Assembly: GCA_024278565.1 (NCBI GenBank) | Contig: JAJRSY010000200.1 | Coordinates: 1-8,453, forward strand | Length of the DNA stretch: 8,453 nt | From: Bacteroidota bacterium | Lineage (GTDB): Bacteria > Bacteroidota > Bacteroidia > Flavobacteriales > Flavobacteriaceae | Reading direction: 5' to 3' | Part shown: piece by piece, positions 1-6,211 of the stretch | Layout of the letters: each line of letters starts with the position of its first letter | Position numbering within the stretch: the stretch's first letter is position 1 | Program-made: the position numbers and the translations under genes | The notes under the pieces: model-generated | Databases searched by the model: none | The model's input: the letters and a program-made list of their open reading frames with translations, nothing else | Told to the model about the DNA's origin: nothing

Positions 1-320
1 CCTGACTCCGGTCAGACCCAATAGGTCAAACCTCAGGAATATCGGAAAATACCGTAGACGTGAAAGACCTAAAATCACTAAAAATCAGAAGGATGCAATA
101 TGAAAATTCCTTAACTTAATGACATTGGGGGCAAGCCTGCCTGCCGGACAGGCAGGCCCACGAGGCATTTAGAGGAAGAAGGTTTTTTATTTGATGAAAA
201 CCAACCGTTTTCAAACTTTCCTCCAAAAAACGAGGCAAGCCGGGGAATTAGACCCAATAATGATTAACTTGATTTCACAACGGGACAAAACATAAAATAG
301 CACTAAAATACACTGTCATA
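1..320. other. Palindrome-rich intergenic region upstream of miaB
   Basis: No convincing gene is visible here. The stretch is full of small symmetric elements: CTGAC-TCCG-GTCAG at 2-15, GACC-N5-GGTC at 15-27 and a strong hairpin at 135-157. It also has internal direct repeats: ACGAGGCA at 160-167 and 230-237, GCAAGCC at 131-137 and 235-241, and AGACCCAATA at 14-23 and 250-259. The last pair brackets most of the region. On the - strand a frame without stops runs from about 258 down to about 113, but it has no plausible start and I recognise no domain. From memory, similar palindromic intergenic blocks recur in flavobacterial genomes, so a dispersed non-autonomous repeat is my best guess. That is inference and depends on comparison with the rest of the genome. 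Confidence 0.4.
135..157. repeat. REP-like GC-rich hairpin
   Basis: The sequence is a perfect inverted repeat: GCCTGCCTG (135-143), loop CCGGA (144-148), CAGGCAGGC (149-157). The nine GC-rich stem pairs would form a very stable hairpin in DNA or RNA. No T-run follows, so it does not look like a standard intrinsic terminator in either direction. The form matches REP-type palindromes that are scattered between genes in many bacteria. It may also act as an mRNA barrier or 3'-end stabiliser for a gene lying before the window. Confidence 0.65.
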
Positions 321-352
321 TTGTCACGCTTTTGAATTTAACACTATCTTTG
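321..352 (+). promoter_or_regulatory. Flavobacterial sigma-A promoter of miaB
   Basis: TTG at 321-323 and TATCTTTG at 345-352 are separated by 21 nt. This fits the known Bacteroidetes/Flavobacterium housekeeping consensus TTG-N17..23-TAnnTTTG exactly. Transcription would begin near 359, giving a leader of about 30 nt before the miaB start at 389. It is the best housekeeping promoter in the window and probably drives miaB, the sigma-54 regulator and lptE. Confidence 0.75.
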
Positions 353-388
353 TAAACCTTTAAAACCATAGGGAGCAATAGTTGTTGT

Positions 389-1864
389 ATGGAAAAAACC
401 ATTGACGAGTCGATTCAGGGCGCATCTCTTTTACTTGAAAAAAACGAGATGGGGCAACGAAAACTCTATATAGAGAGTTATGGCTGTGCCATGAATTTTT
501 CAGACAGTGAGATCGTTGCTTCCATCTTGGCCAATGAGGGTTTTAGCACCACCCAGAATTTAGAGGATGCCGACCTGGTTTTGGTCAACACCTGTTCCAT
601 CCGTGAAAAGGCGGAACTTACCGTTCGAAAACGGTTGGAGAAATTCAATGCCATCAAAAAACACAGACCACATTTAAAGGTGGGGGTTTTAGGGTGCATG
701 GCAGAACGGTTAAAACACCAATTGCTCGAAGAGGAAAAAATAGTGGACATGGTCGTTGGCCCCGATGCCTATAAAGACCTGCCCAACCTCATTCAGGAAA
801 TGGACGAAGGCCGTGATGCTGTAAACGTCGTACTCTCAAAAGAAGAGACCTATGGCGATATTGCGCCCGTACGCTTGAACACCAATGGGGTAAGTGCCCT
901 GGTTTCGATAACCCGTGGCTGTGATAATATGTGCACGTTTTGCGTAGTGCCGTTTACCCGTGGAAGGGAGCGAAGTCGTGATCCGTATTCTATTTTAGAG
1001 GAAGTAAATGATCTGTGGAACAAGGGCTTTAAAGAGATTACCCTTTTAGGGCAGAACGTAGATAGCTACCTATGGTATGGCGGCGGATTGAAAAAAGATT
1101 ATGTAAAGGCCTCAAAAATGCAGAAAGCTACTGCCGTTGATTTTTCGGGACTATTGGAAATGGTCGCCCTTGCCCAACCGGGCATGCGCATTCGGTTCTC
1201 TACCTCAAACCCACAAGATATGACCTTAAATGTCATCAAAACGATGGCAAAACACGATAACATCTGCAACCATATACACTTACCCGTTCAGAGCGGAAGC
1301 AATCGTATTTTAAAGCAAATGAACCGCCTGCATACTATTGAGGAGTATTTTGAATTGATTGACAACGTTCGCAAAATTCTACCCGATTGTGCTATTTCGC
1401 AAGATATCATCTCAGGTTTTCCTACTGAAACTGAAGAAGATCAACAAGATACCTTGGCCGCATTGGAATATGTTAAATATGATTTTGGATATATGTACCT
1501 TTATTCTGAACGCCCAGGAACTAAGGCAGCCCGCAAATTTAAAGATGACGTACCCCCAGAAATAAAACAACGGAGGTTGGCAGAGATCATCGCCCTACAA
1601 CGAGAACATTGCAAATACAGAACCGAAGAGCATTTGGGCAATATCGAAGAGGTTTTGATCGAGACAACTTCAAAAAAATCAGAAGTACAATGGATGGGGC
1701 GTAACCCTCAAAACACCGTAGTCGTCTTTCCAAAGGAAAATTACAAAATCGGGGACTTCGTAAAAGTCAAAATAAATGAATGTACTTCGGCCACATTGAT
1801 AGGAAAAGCGATAGGCATATCAGATAAGAACCCTCAATTGGCTCTTACGAATGCACAACTATAA
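389..1864 (+). CDS. miaB: MiaB, tRNA-2-methylthio-N6-isopentenyladenosine(37) synthase
   Basis: This radical-SAM methylthiotransferase adds the 2-methylthio group to i6A37 of tRNAs reading UNN codons, using S-adenosylmethionine and two 4Fe-4S clusters. The 491-residue protein has all expected parts. The N-terminal UPF0004 domain carries three cluster cysteines: C33 in ESYGC, C69 in NTCS and C103 in LGCMAERL. The radical-SAM motif is C178-x3-C182-x2-C185 within RGCDNMCTFC. The HLPVQSGS motif and a C-terminal TRAM domain (about residues 408-475) follow. The first 25 or so residues form a flavobacterial-type extension (MEKTIDES...), which supports the ATG at 389. It also lies about 30 nt behind a matching promoter. 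The gene is the first of a + strand block and its stop is 40 nt before the next gene. Nothing looks damaged. Confidence 0.97.
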   Translation: MEKTIDESIQGASLLLEKNEMGQRKLYIESYGCAMNFSDSEIVASILANEGFSTTQNLEDADLVLVNTCSIREKAELTVRKRLEKFNAIKKHRPHLKVGVLGCMAERLKHQLLEEEKIVDMVVGPDAYKDLPNLIQEMDEGRDAVNVVLSKEETYGDIAPVRLNTNGVSALVSITRGCDNMCTFCVVPFTRGRERSRDPYSILEEVNDLWNKGFKEITLLGQNVDSYLWYGGGLKKDYVKASKMQKATAVDFSGLLEMVALAQPGMRIRFSTSNPQDMTLNVIKTMAKHDNICNHIHLPVQSGSNRILKQMNRLHTIEEYFELIDNVRKILPDCAISQDIISGFPTETEEDQQDTLAALEYVKYDFGYMYLYSERPGTKAARKFKDDVPPEIKQRRLAEIIALQREHCKYRTEEHLGNIEEVLIETTSKKSEVQWMGRNPQNTVVVFPKENYKIGDFVKVKINECTSATLIGKAIGISDKNPQLALTNAQL

Positions 1865-1904
1865 ATTAACAAATTTTCGCCCTCTGAGGAAAAGGCAATA
1901 ACCA

Positions 1905-3173
1905 ATGGAATCTATTCAATCGACAAAACAACGTTTTGAAATTATCGGTAACGACCCAAAGCTAAACCGAGCCATTGAAAAGGCCATTCAGGTAGCACCT
2001 ACCGATATTTCGGTACTGGTAACGGGGGAAAGTGGCGTGGGCAAGGAGTCTTTGCCAAAAATAATACATTCCCAATCGCATAGAAAGCACGCAAAATATA
2101 TAGCGGTTAACTGTGGGGCCATACCCGAAGGCACCATTGACAGTGAATTGTTCGGCCATGAAAAAGGGGCCTTTACAGGTGCTACCTCTACACGAAGGGG
2201 TTATTTTGAGGTTGCCGATGGTGGTACCATTTTTTTAGATGAAGTTGGCGAACTGCCCTTGACCACCCAAGTACGTTTATTGAGGGTTTTGGAAAATGGG
2301 GAGTTCTTAAAAGTAGGATCGTCACAAGTGCAAAAAACAGACGTGCGCATTGTAGCCGCAACAAATATTCAAATGTTCGAGGCCATTAAGAAAGAGAAAT
2401 TCCGTGAAGACCTTTATTATCGATTGAGTACGGTAGAGATTCATATTCCCCCTTTGCGCGAACGACAAGAAGACATTCATTTGCTCTTCAGGAAATTTGC
2501 TTCAGACTTTGGCCAAAAATATAAAATGCCCACCATTCGATTAGAGAATGACGCCATACAATTATTGCTAAAATACAGATGGCCAGGTAACGTTCGTCAG
2601 CTACGAAATATAGCCGAGCAAATATCGGTTCTAGAAAAAGGTCGAAACATTTCATTATCGATTTTAAACGGGTACTTGCCAAAAACAAGTAACTCCACCT
2701 TACCTGCTATAATAGAGGGCGGTAAAAAAGAAGGCGATTTTAGTAATGAGAGGGAAATTCTCTACAAGGTGCTTTTTGACATGAAGGGTGATTTGCACGA
2801 CCTGAAAAAACTGACATTAGAGTTACTAAAAAACAATGATACCGAAAAAGTACAGGAAGAAAACGAAAACCTGATTCGAAAAATATATGGTTCTGATGGT
2901 GCGAAAATTCCCGAAGAGGAAAGCAACCCGTTGGAAGTCTTACGACTGCCCGAACCCTATGTTGAACAAACCGCACATACCCCAATTCAAGAAGACAAGT
3001 ACCACTTTGCCGAAGAAATACAAGAAGAAGGAACCCTATCTTTACATGACAAAGAGTTGGAATTGATAAAAAAATCTTTGGAACGAAATAGAGGAAAAAG
3101 AAAAGTGGCCGCAGCCGAACTCGGTATTTCAGAACGCACCTTGTACCGAAAGATAAAACAGTATGACCTATAA
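1905..3173 (+). CDS. Sigma-54-dependent transcriptional activator (AAA+ enhancer-binding protein, Fis-type HTH)
   Basis: This 422-residue protein is an ATP-driven activator of RNA polymerase holding sigma-54 (RpoN). It opens with the AAA+ domain and has no receiver, PAS or GAF domain. Visible motifs are Walker A GESGVGKE (41-48), the sigma-54-contacting loop GAFTGA (88-93), Walker B GGTIFLDE (106-113), sensor I VRIVAATN (147-154), REDLYYRL (167-174) and sensor II WPGNVRQL (226-233). A long charged linker (about 255-375) includes a likely helical stretch, DMKGDLHDLKKLTLELL. A Fis-type helix-turn-helix ends the protein (about 378-422, with VAAAELGISERTLYRKI). With all ATPase and GAFTGA residues present it should be functional. 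Lack of a sensor domain suggests control by its own level or through the linker; this is inference. It lies between miaB and lptE, a flavobacterial neighbourhood I recall. A sigma-54-type promoter stands before groES in this window, making groESL a candidate target. Confidence 0.93.
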   Translation: MESIQSTKQRFEIIGNDPKLNRAIEKAIQVAPTDISVLVTGESGVGKESLPKIIHSQSHRKHAKYIAVNCGAIPEGTIDSELFGHEKGAFTGATSTRRGYFEVADGGTIFLDEVGELPLTTQVRLLRVLENGEFLKVGSSQVQKTDVRIVAATNIQMFEAIKKEKFREDLYYRLSTVEIHIPPLRERQEDIHLLFRKFASDFGQKYKMPTIRLENDAIQLLLKYRWPGNVRQLRNIAEQISVLEKGRNISLSILNGYLPKTSNSTLPAIIEGGKKEGDFSNEREILYKVLFDMKGDLHDLKKLTLELLKNNDTEKVQEENENLIRKIYGSDGAKIPEEESNPLEVLRLPEPYVEQTAHTPIQEDKYHFAEEIQEEGTLSLHDKELELIKKSLERNRGKRKVAAAELGISERTLYRKIKQYDL

Positions 3174-3194
3174 GTGATCGGTGGTCGGTAGTCA
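3174..3194. repeat. Short 7-bp tandem repeat before lptE
   Basis: Three imperfect units of seven bases directly follow the stop codon of the sigma-54 regulator: GTGATCG, GTGGTCG and GTAGTCA, matching GTnnTC. The tract fills half of the 45-nt gap before lptE. Function is unknown. Small tandem units like this can change copy number by slippage and so alter the distance between the two genes. Confidence 0.45.
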
Positions 3195-3218
3195 AAATAA
3201 CAATTAATAATTTAAGCT

Positions 3219-3746
3219 TTGCGATTTACGAAAAAACACATTTATTTTATCCTTATACTAAGTACACTGGTTTCGTTTACCAATTGTGGGGTCTATAATT
3301 TTACCGGTGGTGATGTCGGTGATGCCAAAACATTTCAAGTCAATTATTTTCAGAACTATGCGACCCAAAATCCGGGTTCGACTTTTGAACCGGGCATGGA
3401 TCGAGATTTCACCTTGGCCCTTCAAGACCGAATATTGAACCAGACCAGTCTAGACTTGACGAATTCGAACGCAGATTTGGTATATGAAGGTGAAATAGTA
3501 GAATATCGCATATCCCCAATGAGCGCAACAGCCGAACAGACCGCTGCCCAAAACAGGATTTCAATTGGGGTAAACGTTCGTTTTACGAATTCGACAAAAG
3601 AAGATGCCGATTTCGAACAACGCTTTTCGTTCTTTTATGATTATCCGGCCAATTCACAATTATCTACTGTCAAAGACGAAGCCCACAAAATAATTTTCGA
3701 GCGTATTACGCAAGACATTTTCAATGCCTCGCTTGCTGATTGGTGA
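3219..3746 (+). CDS. lptE: LptE, LPS-assembly lipoprotein
   Basis: LptE is the outer-membrane lipoprotein that plugs and assembles the LptD barrel, which delivers lipopolysaccharide to the cell surface. The 175-residue product begins with basic residues, then a hydrophobic segment (about 8-20) ending in SFTNC, with the predicted lipidated cysteine at C23. The lipobox is loose (F-T-N before C), as is common in this phylum. The mature part begins GVYNFTG and contains RDFTLALQDRI, LVYEGEIVEYRISP, AAQNRISI and the C-terminal IFERITQDIFNASLADW. I recognise these as the Bacteroidetes LptE family, and the length is normal. The start is unusual: the frame has a TAA at 3213-3215 and no ATG before the signal peptide, so TTG at 3219 is the only reasonable initiation codon. 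It is probably cotranscribed with the upstream regulator (45-nt gap). Confidence 0.88.
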   Translation: MRFTKKHIYFILILSTLVSFTNCGVYNFTGGDVGDAKTFQVNYFQNYATQNPGSTFEPGMDRDFTLALQDRILNQTSLDLTNSNADLVYEGEIVEYRISPMSATAEQTAAQNRISIGVNVRFTNSTKEDADFEQRFSFFYDYPANSQLSTVKDEAHKIIFERITQDIFNASLADW

Positions 3747-3770
3747 TTTGGCGTTCAAAACAAAAAACCA

Positions 3771-3815
3771 CACTCAGAGTGCATACTGTGTATATAATAT
3801 ATTTTTGTATATTTG
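3771..3815 (+). promoter_or_regulatory. Putative promoter and operator of the toxin-antitoxin pair
   Basis: The 88-nt gap between lptE and the antitoxin holds a -7-type box, TATATTTG (3808-3815), matching TAnnTTTG. It ends 19 nt before the ATG. No TTG lies at the right distance upstream, so the promoter is imperfect. The heptamer TGTATAT occurs twice, at 3789-3795 and 3806-3812, and the second copy overlaps the -7 box. An 11-nt palindrome CACTCAGAGTG lies just upstream (3771-3781). Repeats placed like this fit autorepression by a ribbon-helix-helix antitoxin, which is the usual logic of such modules. The operator role is inferred. Confidence 0.4.
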
Positions 3816-3834
3816 ATTTTCCGATTCAAAAAAT

Positions 3835-4086
3835 ATGAGAAAGAACATAGATATAGACGAAACTGTTTTGACAAAACTGAAAATTTTGTCAGCCTTTGAA
3901 GAAATGAGCGTTAAATCACTAATGGAAAAAGCAGTATCTTTTTTTGTTGAACACAAAGAGAAAGAACGTCTTAACTCTCTCTCTGATGAAGAGAAAGAAG
4001 ATTTGGGACTTCTTCTTCTGATGCAACAATCAGACCGAAGTGACACTGTCTCCAAAATAGAGGTAATGAGACCCCTAGACGAATGA
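3835..4086 (+). CDS. Putative type II antitoxin, ribbon-helix-helix-like
   Basis: This 83-residue acidic protein is the likely antitoxin for the overlapping downstream gene. The N-terminal half reads as a ribbon-helix-helix DNA-binding fold: a short strand (RKNIDIDE, 2-9), helix A (TVLTKLKILSAFEEM) and helix B (SVKSLMEKAVSFFVEHKEKE). The C-terminal half (about 47-83) is acidic and would be the toxin-binding tail. The ATG is chosen because it lies 19 nt downstream of a TATATTTG box and gives the complete N-terminal strand. Its stop overlaps the next start as ATGA, so translation is coupled. The DNA is visibly more AT-rich than lptE or secG, which fits acquired DNA. I infer the family from fold pattern and neighbour rather than a diagnostic motif. 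Confidence 0.65.
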   Translation: MRKNIDIDETVLTKLKILSAFEEMSVKSLMEKAVSFFVEHKEKERLNSLSDEEKEDLGLLLLMQQSDRSDTVSKIEVMRPLDE

Positions 4087-4364
4087 AAATTGTTTACCTA
4101 AAGAATTTTCTTAACGATATTAAGAAATTGAAGGATAAAAATCTTAAAACTAAAATCAAAGATTTGATACTGAGTATTGAAAAAGCAGAAAGGTTGGAGG
4201 ATATATCCAATGCCAAAAAAATGAAAGGCTTTTCAATAGCATACAGAATTAGAATCGGAAATTACAGAATGGGTATTTATAAAGAAAATAAGATTGTCGA
4301 AATTGCCCGTTTTCTAAAACGAAACGATATACGCAAGGTTTTTCCAAAGAAAAACAATCACTAA
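4083..4364 (+). CDS. RelE/ParE-family type II toxin
   Basis: This is a basic 93-residue protein of the RelE/ParE superfamily, whose members cleave mRNA on the ribosome or poison gyrase. The pattern is typical: N-terminal strand and helix MKIVYLKNFLNDIKKLKDKNL, a second helix, then the core KKMKGFSIAYRIRIGNYRMGIY (about 46-66, with Y54, R55, R57, Y61 and R62). The C-terminal strand is IVEIARFLKRNDIRKVFP, with R76 and R80. The xYRIRxGxYR and RxxxRxDxxxxFP patterns are strong family signals. Whether it acts as an RNase (RelE) or otherwise (ParE) cannot be told from the sequence. The start codon overlaps the antitoxin stop (ATGA). The gene is full length, so the module may be active. Confidence 0.82.
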   Translation: MKIVYLKNFLNDIKKLKDKNLKTKIKDLILSIEKAERLEDISNAKKMKGFSIAYRIRIGNYRMGIYKENKIVEIARFLKRNDIRKVFPKKNNH

Positions 4365-4411
4365 TAATGAACGAAAATCACACGCTTTAACTTTATAGCT
4401 TTCCATTTAAA

Positions 4412-5326
4412 ATGATCGTACAAGATTTTACATATCTCTTACAAAACCCCGATCAGGTGGTCACGACCGAGCAGACCCAACAATTGGAAGATATAGTATC
4501 TGAGTACCCTTATTTTCAAGCAGCAAGGGCCATTCAATTAAAAGGACTTAAAAATCAAAACAGCTTCAAGTACAATAAGGCACTCAAAGTTACCGCTGCA
4601 TACACAGCCGATAGAGATATTTTGTTTGAATTTATCACCTCAAAAGATTTTTTACAAAATACTATTGCTGATACACTTTCAGGAAAAACAGCCCCACTGG
4701 CCCATACCGATATCATAACAGAAGAGATACAACCTGAACTGAACGACACATCAACAGATAAACCCCTGCCTCAGAACGATGCCGATGCCGATCAGATTCT
4801 GAACCCTGACCTATTCAAGAAGAAGAACCTAAAAACAGTCACCAATACCATCAATGATAGCGAAAAAGCAAAAAACGACCTTGAACTTGGCCAACCCTTG
4901 GCATTTACAAAAAAAGAGAAGTATTCTTTTGGTGAATGGCTGCAATTGACCGCTCACAAAACCATTGAAAGAAAGACCAACGAACCCAAAAGCAAAAACA
5001 TTGAGGAGCTTGAGGATATCGATTTTCCGTTGGAAGAGGGTATTACAAAAAAGAAAAAAATCGACCTTATCGACAAATTCATAGCCAGTAACCCAAAAAT
5101 AGTCCCGAAAGAGAACCCCATTAAAATCAAAACCAAAGGTTCGGCAAAATTCGACAACAAAGAGCTGATGACCGAGACCTTGGCAAAGGTATATTTAGAG
5201 CAAAAAAACTACAAGAATGCTATACAGGCCTACAAAATCTTAAGTTTGAAATATCCGAAAAAAAGTAGTTTCTTTGCAGCCCGTATAAAGGCGGTCGAAA
5301 AAATCAAACAAGAAAATACCCAATAG
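4412..5326 (+). CDS. Conserved hypothetical protein with C-terminal TPR-like repeat
   Basis: This 304-residue protein has no enzymatic motif that I recognise and no signal peptide, so it is probably cytoplasmic. An N-terminal helical part (about 1-90) begins MIVQDFTYLLQNP and contains a second helical repeat-like stretch with EYPYFQAARAIQLKGLK. A charged, probably disordered middle follows (about 90-240, rich in K, E, D and N). The C-terminus has one clear TPR-like unit (about 253-286): TLAKVYLEQKNYKNAIQAYKILSLKYP. I recall such proteins directly before secG in flavobacteria. Its stop is only 2 nt from the secG start, so the two are surely cotranscribed. Upstream, TAGCTTTC (4396-4403) is one base off the TAnnTTTG box and could supply a promoter after the toxin-antitoxin module; this is weak. 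A role in envelope or secretion work is only a guess from context. Confidence 0.8.
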   Translation: MIVQDFTYLLQNPDQVVTTEQTQQLEDIVSEYPYFQAARAIQLKGLKNQNSFKYNKALKVTAAYTADRDILFEFITSKDFLQNTIADTLSGKTAPLAHTDIITEEIQPELNDTSTDKPLPQNDADADQILNPDLFKKKNLKTVTNTINDSEKAKNDLELGQPLAFTKKEKYSFGEWLQLTAHKTIERKTNEPKSKNIEELEDIDFPLEEGITKKKKIDLIDKFIASNPKIVPKENPIKIKTKGSAKFDNKELMTETLAKVYLEQKNYKNAIQAYKILSLKYPKKSSFFAARIKAVEKIKQENTQ

Positions 5327-5328
5327 CA

Positions 5329-5694
5329 ATGAGCACTTTTTCAATATTTTTAATCCTCATACTTATCATTTGTTTCCTATTGATGTTGGTGATAATGGTG
5401 CAAAACCCTAAAGGTGGCGGATTATCGTCCTCATTTGGTGGTGGCGGCAGTCAAGTTGTTGGTGGGGTAAAGAAAACAGGTGATTTTTTAGATAAAAGCA
5501 CGTGGACCTTGGCAACCATGCTCGTCGTCTTGATTTTGGTGTCAAATGTAGCACTCAAAGGAAATTTTGGTGAGGAAGATTCAAAATTGCTTAACGGTGA
5601 TGAAATAGAAACAACGGTACCCGAAACGGTTCCAGAGATAGTGCCTGACGCTGAACCCGCTTCAGATAATACAGCACCAAAAGACAGTCTTTAG
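5329..5694 (+). CDS. secG: SecG, preprotein translocase subunit
   Basis: SecG is the small accessory subunit of the SecYEG channel in the inner membrane and helps SecA-driven protein export. The 121-residue product has two membrane segments (about 4-24 and 58-76). Between them is the family signature MVQNPKGGGLSSSFGGGG (about 23-40), followed by the glycine-rich SQVVGG. The tail (about 80-121) is acidic and rich in E, P and D, an extension common in Bacteroidetes SecG. The start is the ATG two bases after the stop of the TPR-like gene, which points to coupled translation. A strong terminator follows directly, making this the last gene of the block. Confidence 0.93.
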   Translation: MSTFSIFLILILIICFLLMLVIMVQNPKGGGLSSSFGGGGSQVVGGVKKTGDFLDKSTWTLATMLVVLILVSNVALKGNFGEEDSKLLNGDEIETTVPETVPEIVPDAEPASDNTAPKDSL

Positions 5695-5713
5695 GTCTTG
5701 ATAAAAATCATAT

Positions 5714-5750
5714 AAAATGCCAGCCTTATGACAAGCTGGCATTTTTTTTA
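5714..5750 (+). terminator. Intrinsic terminator after secG
   Basis: An 11-bp inverted repeat has arms AAAATGCCAGC (5714-5724) and GCTGGCATTTT (5735-5745), with a 10-nt loop. The second arm runs into an eight-base T tract (5742-5749). It lies 20 nt after the secG stop and separates this operon from groESL, so groES needs its own promoter. Confidence 0.88.
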
Positions 5751-5766
5751 ACAAAATGGCAGTTTT

Positions 5767-5791
5767 TGGGCAATGGCACAATTTCTGCCCA
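5767..5791. repeat. Inverted repeat spanning the groES promoter
   Basis: TGGGCA (5767-5772) and TGCCCA (5786-5791) form perfect 6-bp arms 13 nt apart. The -24 element of the sigma-54-like promoter lies inside the loop and its -12 GC lies in the right arm. The symmetry could be an operator or a chance result of the promoter's own GC content. Confidence 0.35.
5774..5788 (+). promoter_or_regulatory. Sigma-54 (-24/-12) promoter of groESL
   Basis: TGGCACAATTTCTGC matches the RpoN consensus TGGCACG-N4-TTGC at every position except two (A for G at position 7, C for T at position 12). The invariant GG and GC have the exact required spacing. Transcription would start near 5800, about 34 nt before the groES ATG. 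I found no TAnnTTTG box between the secG terminator and groES, so this is the only good promoter there. A weaker second match, TGGCAGTTTTTGGGC, lies at 5757-5771. A sigma-54 activator is encoded in the same window. Confidence 0.6.
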
Positions 5792-5833
5792 GAAAAGAGT
5801 CAAACGAAAATAATTATATAAAAACTGAAGACT

Positions 5834-6112
5834 ATGGCTAAAATTAACATTAAACCATTGGCAGACAGAGTACTTATTCAGCCTATGGCTGCCGAGACCA
5901 AAACTGCATCTGGTATTTACATACCGGACACCGCAAAAGAAAAACCATTAAATGGAAAAGTAGTTGCTGTTGGTCCTGGAACAAAAGATGAACCTGTCAC
6001 CCTTAAGGTAGGCAACAAAGTCCTTTACGGAAAATTTGCCGGTACCGAACTAAAATTGGATGGTATCGACTATTTGATGATGCGCGAAAGTGACATTCTG
6101 GCGATTATTTAA
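5834..6112 (+). CDS. groES: GroES, 10-kDa co-chaperonin
   Basis: GroES forms the heptameric lid of the GroEL folding chamber in the cytoplasm. At 92 residues it is of normal length. It begins INIKPLADRVLIQP and has the mobile GroEL-binding loop (about 19-36) around ETKTASGIYIPDTAKEKP. Further family signatures are GKVVAVGPG, VGNKVLYGKFAGTEL and the ending YLMMRESDILAII. The ATG at 5834 gives the normal N-terminus. It is first in the groESL unit, after the secG terminator and a sigma-54-like promoter. The gap to groEL is 99 nt and is filled by a hairpin pair. Confidence 0.97.
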   Translation: MAKINIKPLADRVLIQPMAAETKTASGIYIPDTAKEKPLNGKVVAVGPGTKDEPVTLKVGNKVLYGKFAGTELKLDGIDYLMMRESDILAII

Positions 6113-6121
6113 TAGTTTCCA

Positions 6122-6191
6122 TTCCCGTGAAGACGGGGAATCTCAATAAAAACAGTCTAACTAATTAAAAAATTTCCCGTCTTCACGGGAA
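6122..6191. repeat. Inverted pair of REP-like hairpins between groES and groEL
   Basis: The arms TTCCCGTGAAGACGGG (6122-6137) and CCCGTCTTCACGGGAA (6176-6191) are perfect 16-bp inverted repeats, 38 nt apart. Each arm is also a hairpin by itself: CCCGT-GAAG-ACGGG on the left and TTCCCGT-CTTC-ACGGGAA (7 bp) on the right. The RNA can therefore fold either as two small hairpins or as one long stem. No T-run follows, so full termination is unlikely. The pair begins 9 nt after the groES stop and ends 20 nt before groEL. It resembles a REP/BIME unit and may stabilise or process the groESL mRNA. Confidence 0.8.
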
Positions 6192-6211
6192 GGACAATAA
6201 AATATAAAATT

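Noticed and set aside
2..103. Short + strand open frame at the window start (33 codons, ending ITKNQKDAI) as the tail of an upstream gene
   Set aside because: It is too short to be significant, matches no family I know and is rich in AGA/AGG codons; a chance frame is as likely.
135..157. CRISPR repeat or terminator at the GC-rich hairpin
   Set aside because: There is a single copy with no spacer array and no T-run on either side.
332..352. TTG at 332-334 as the -33 element of the miaB promoter
   Set aside because: It is only 10 nt from the TATCTTTG box, too close; TTG at 321-323 has the proper 21-nt spacing.
2740..3195. 151-codon open frame on the - strand within the sigma-54 regulator gene
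   Set aside because: It is a shadow of the clear + strand gene, lying opposite its linker and HTH. Its translation has no recognisable domain.
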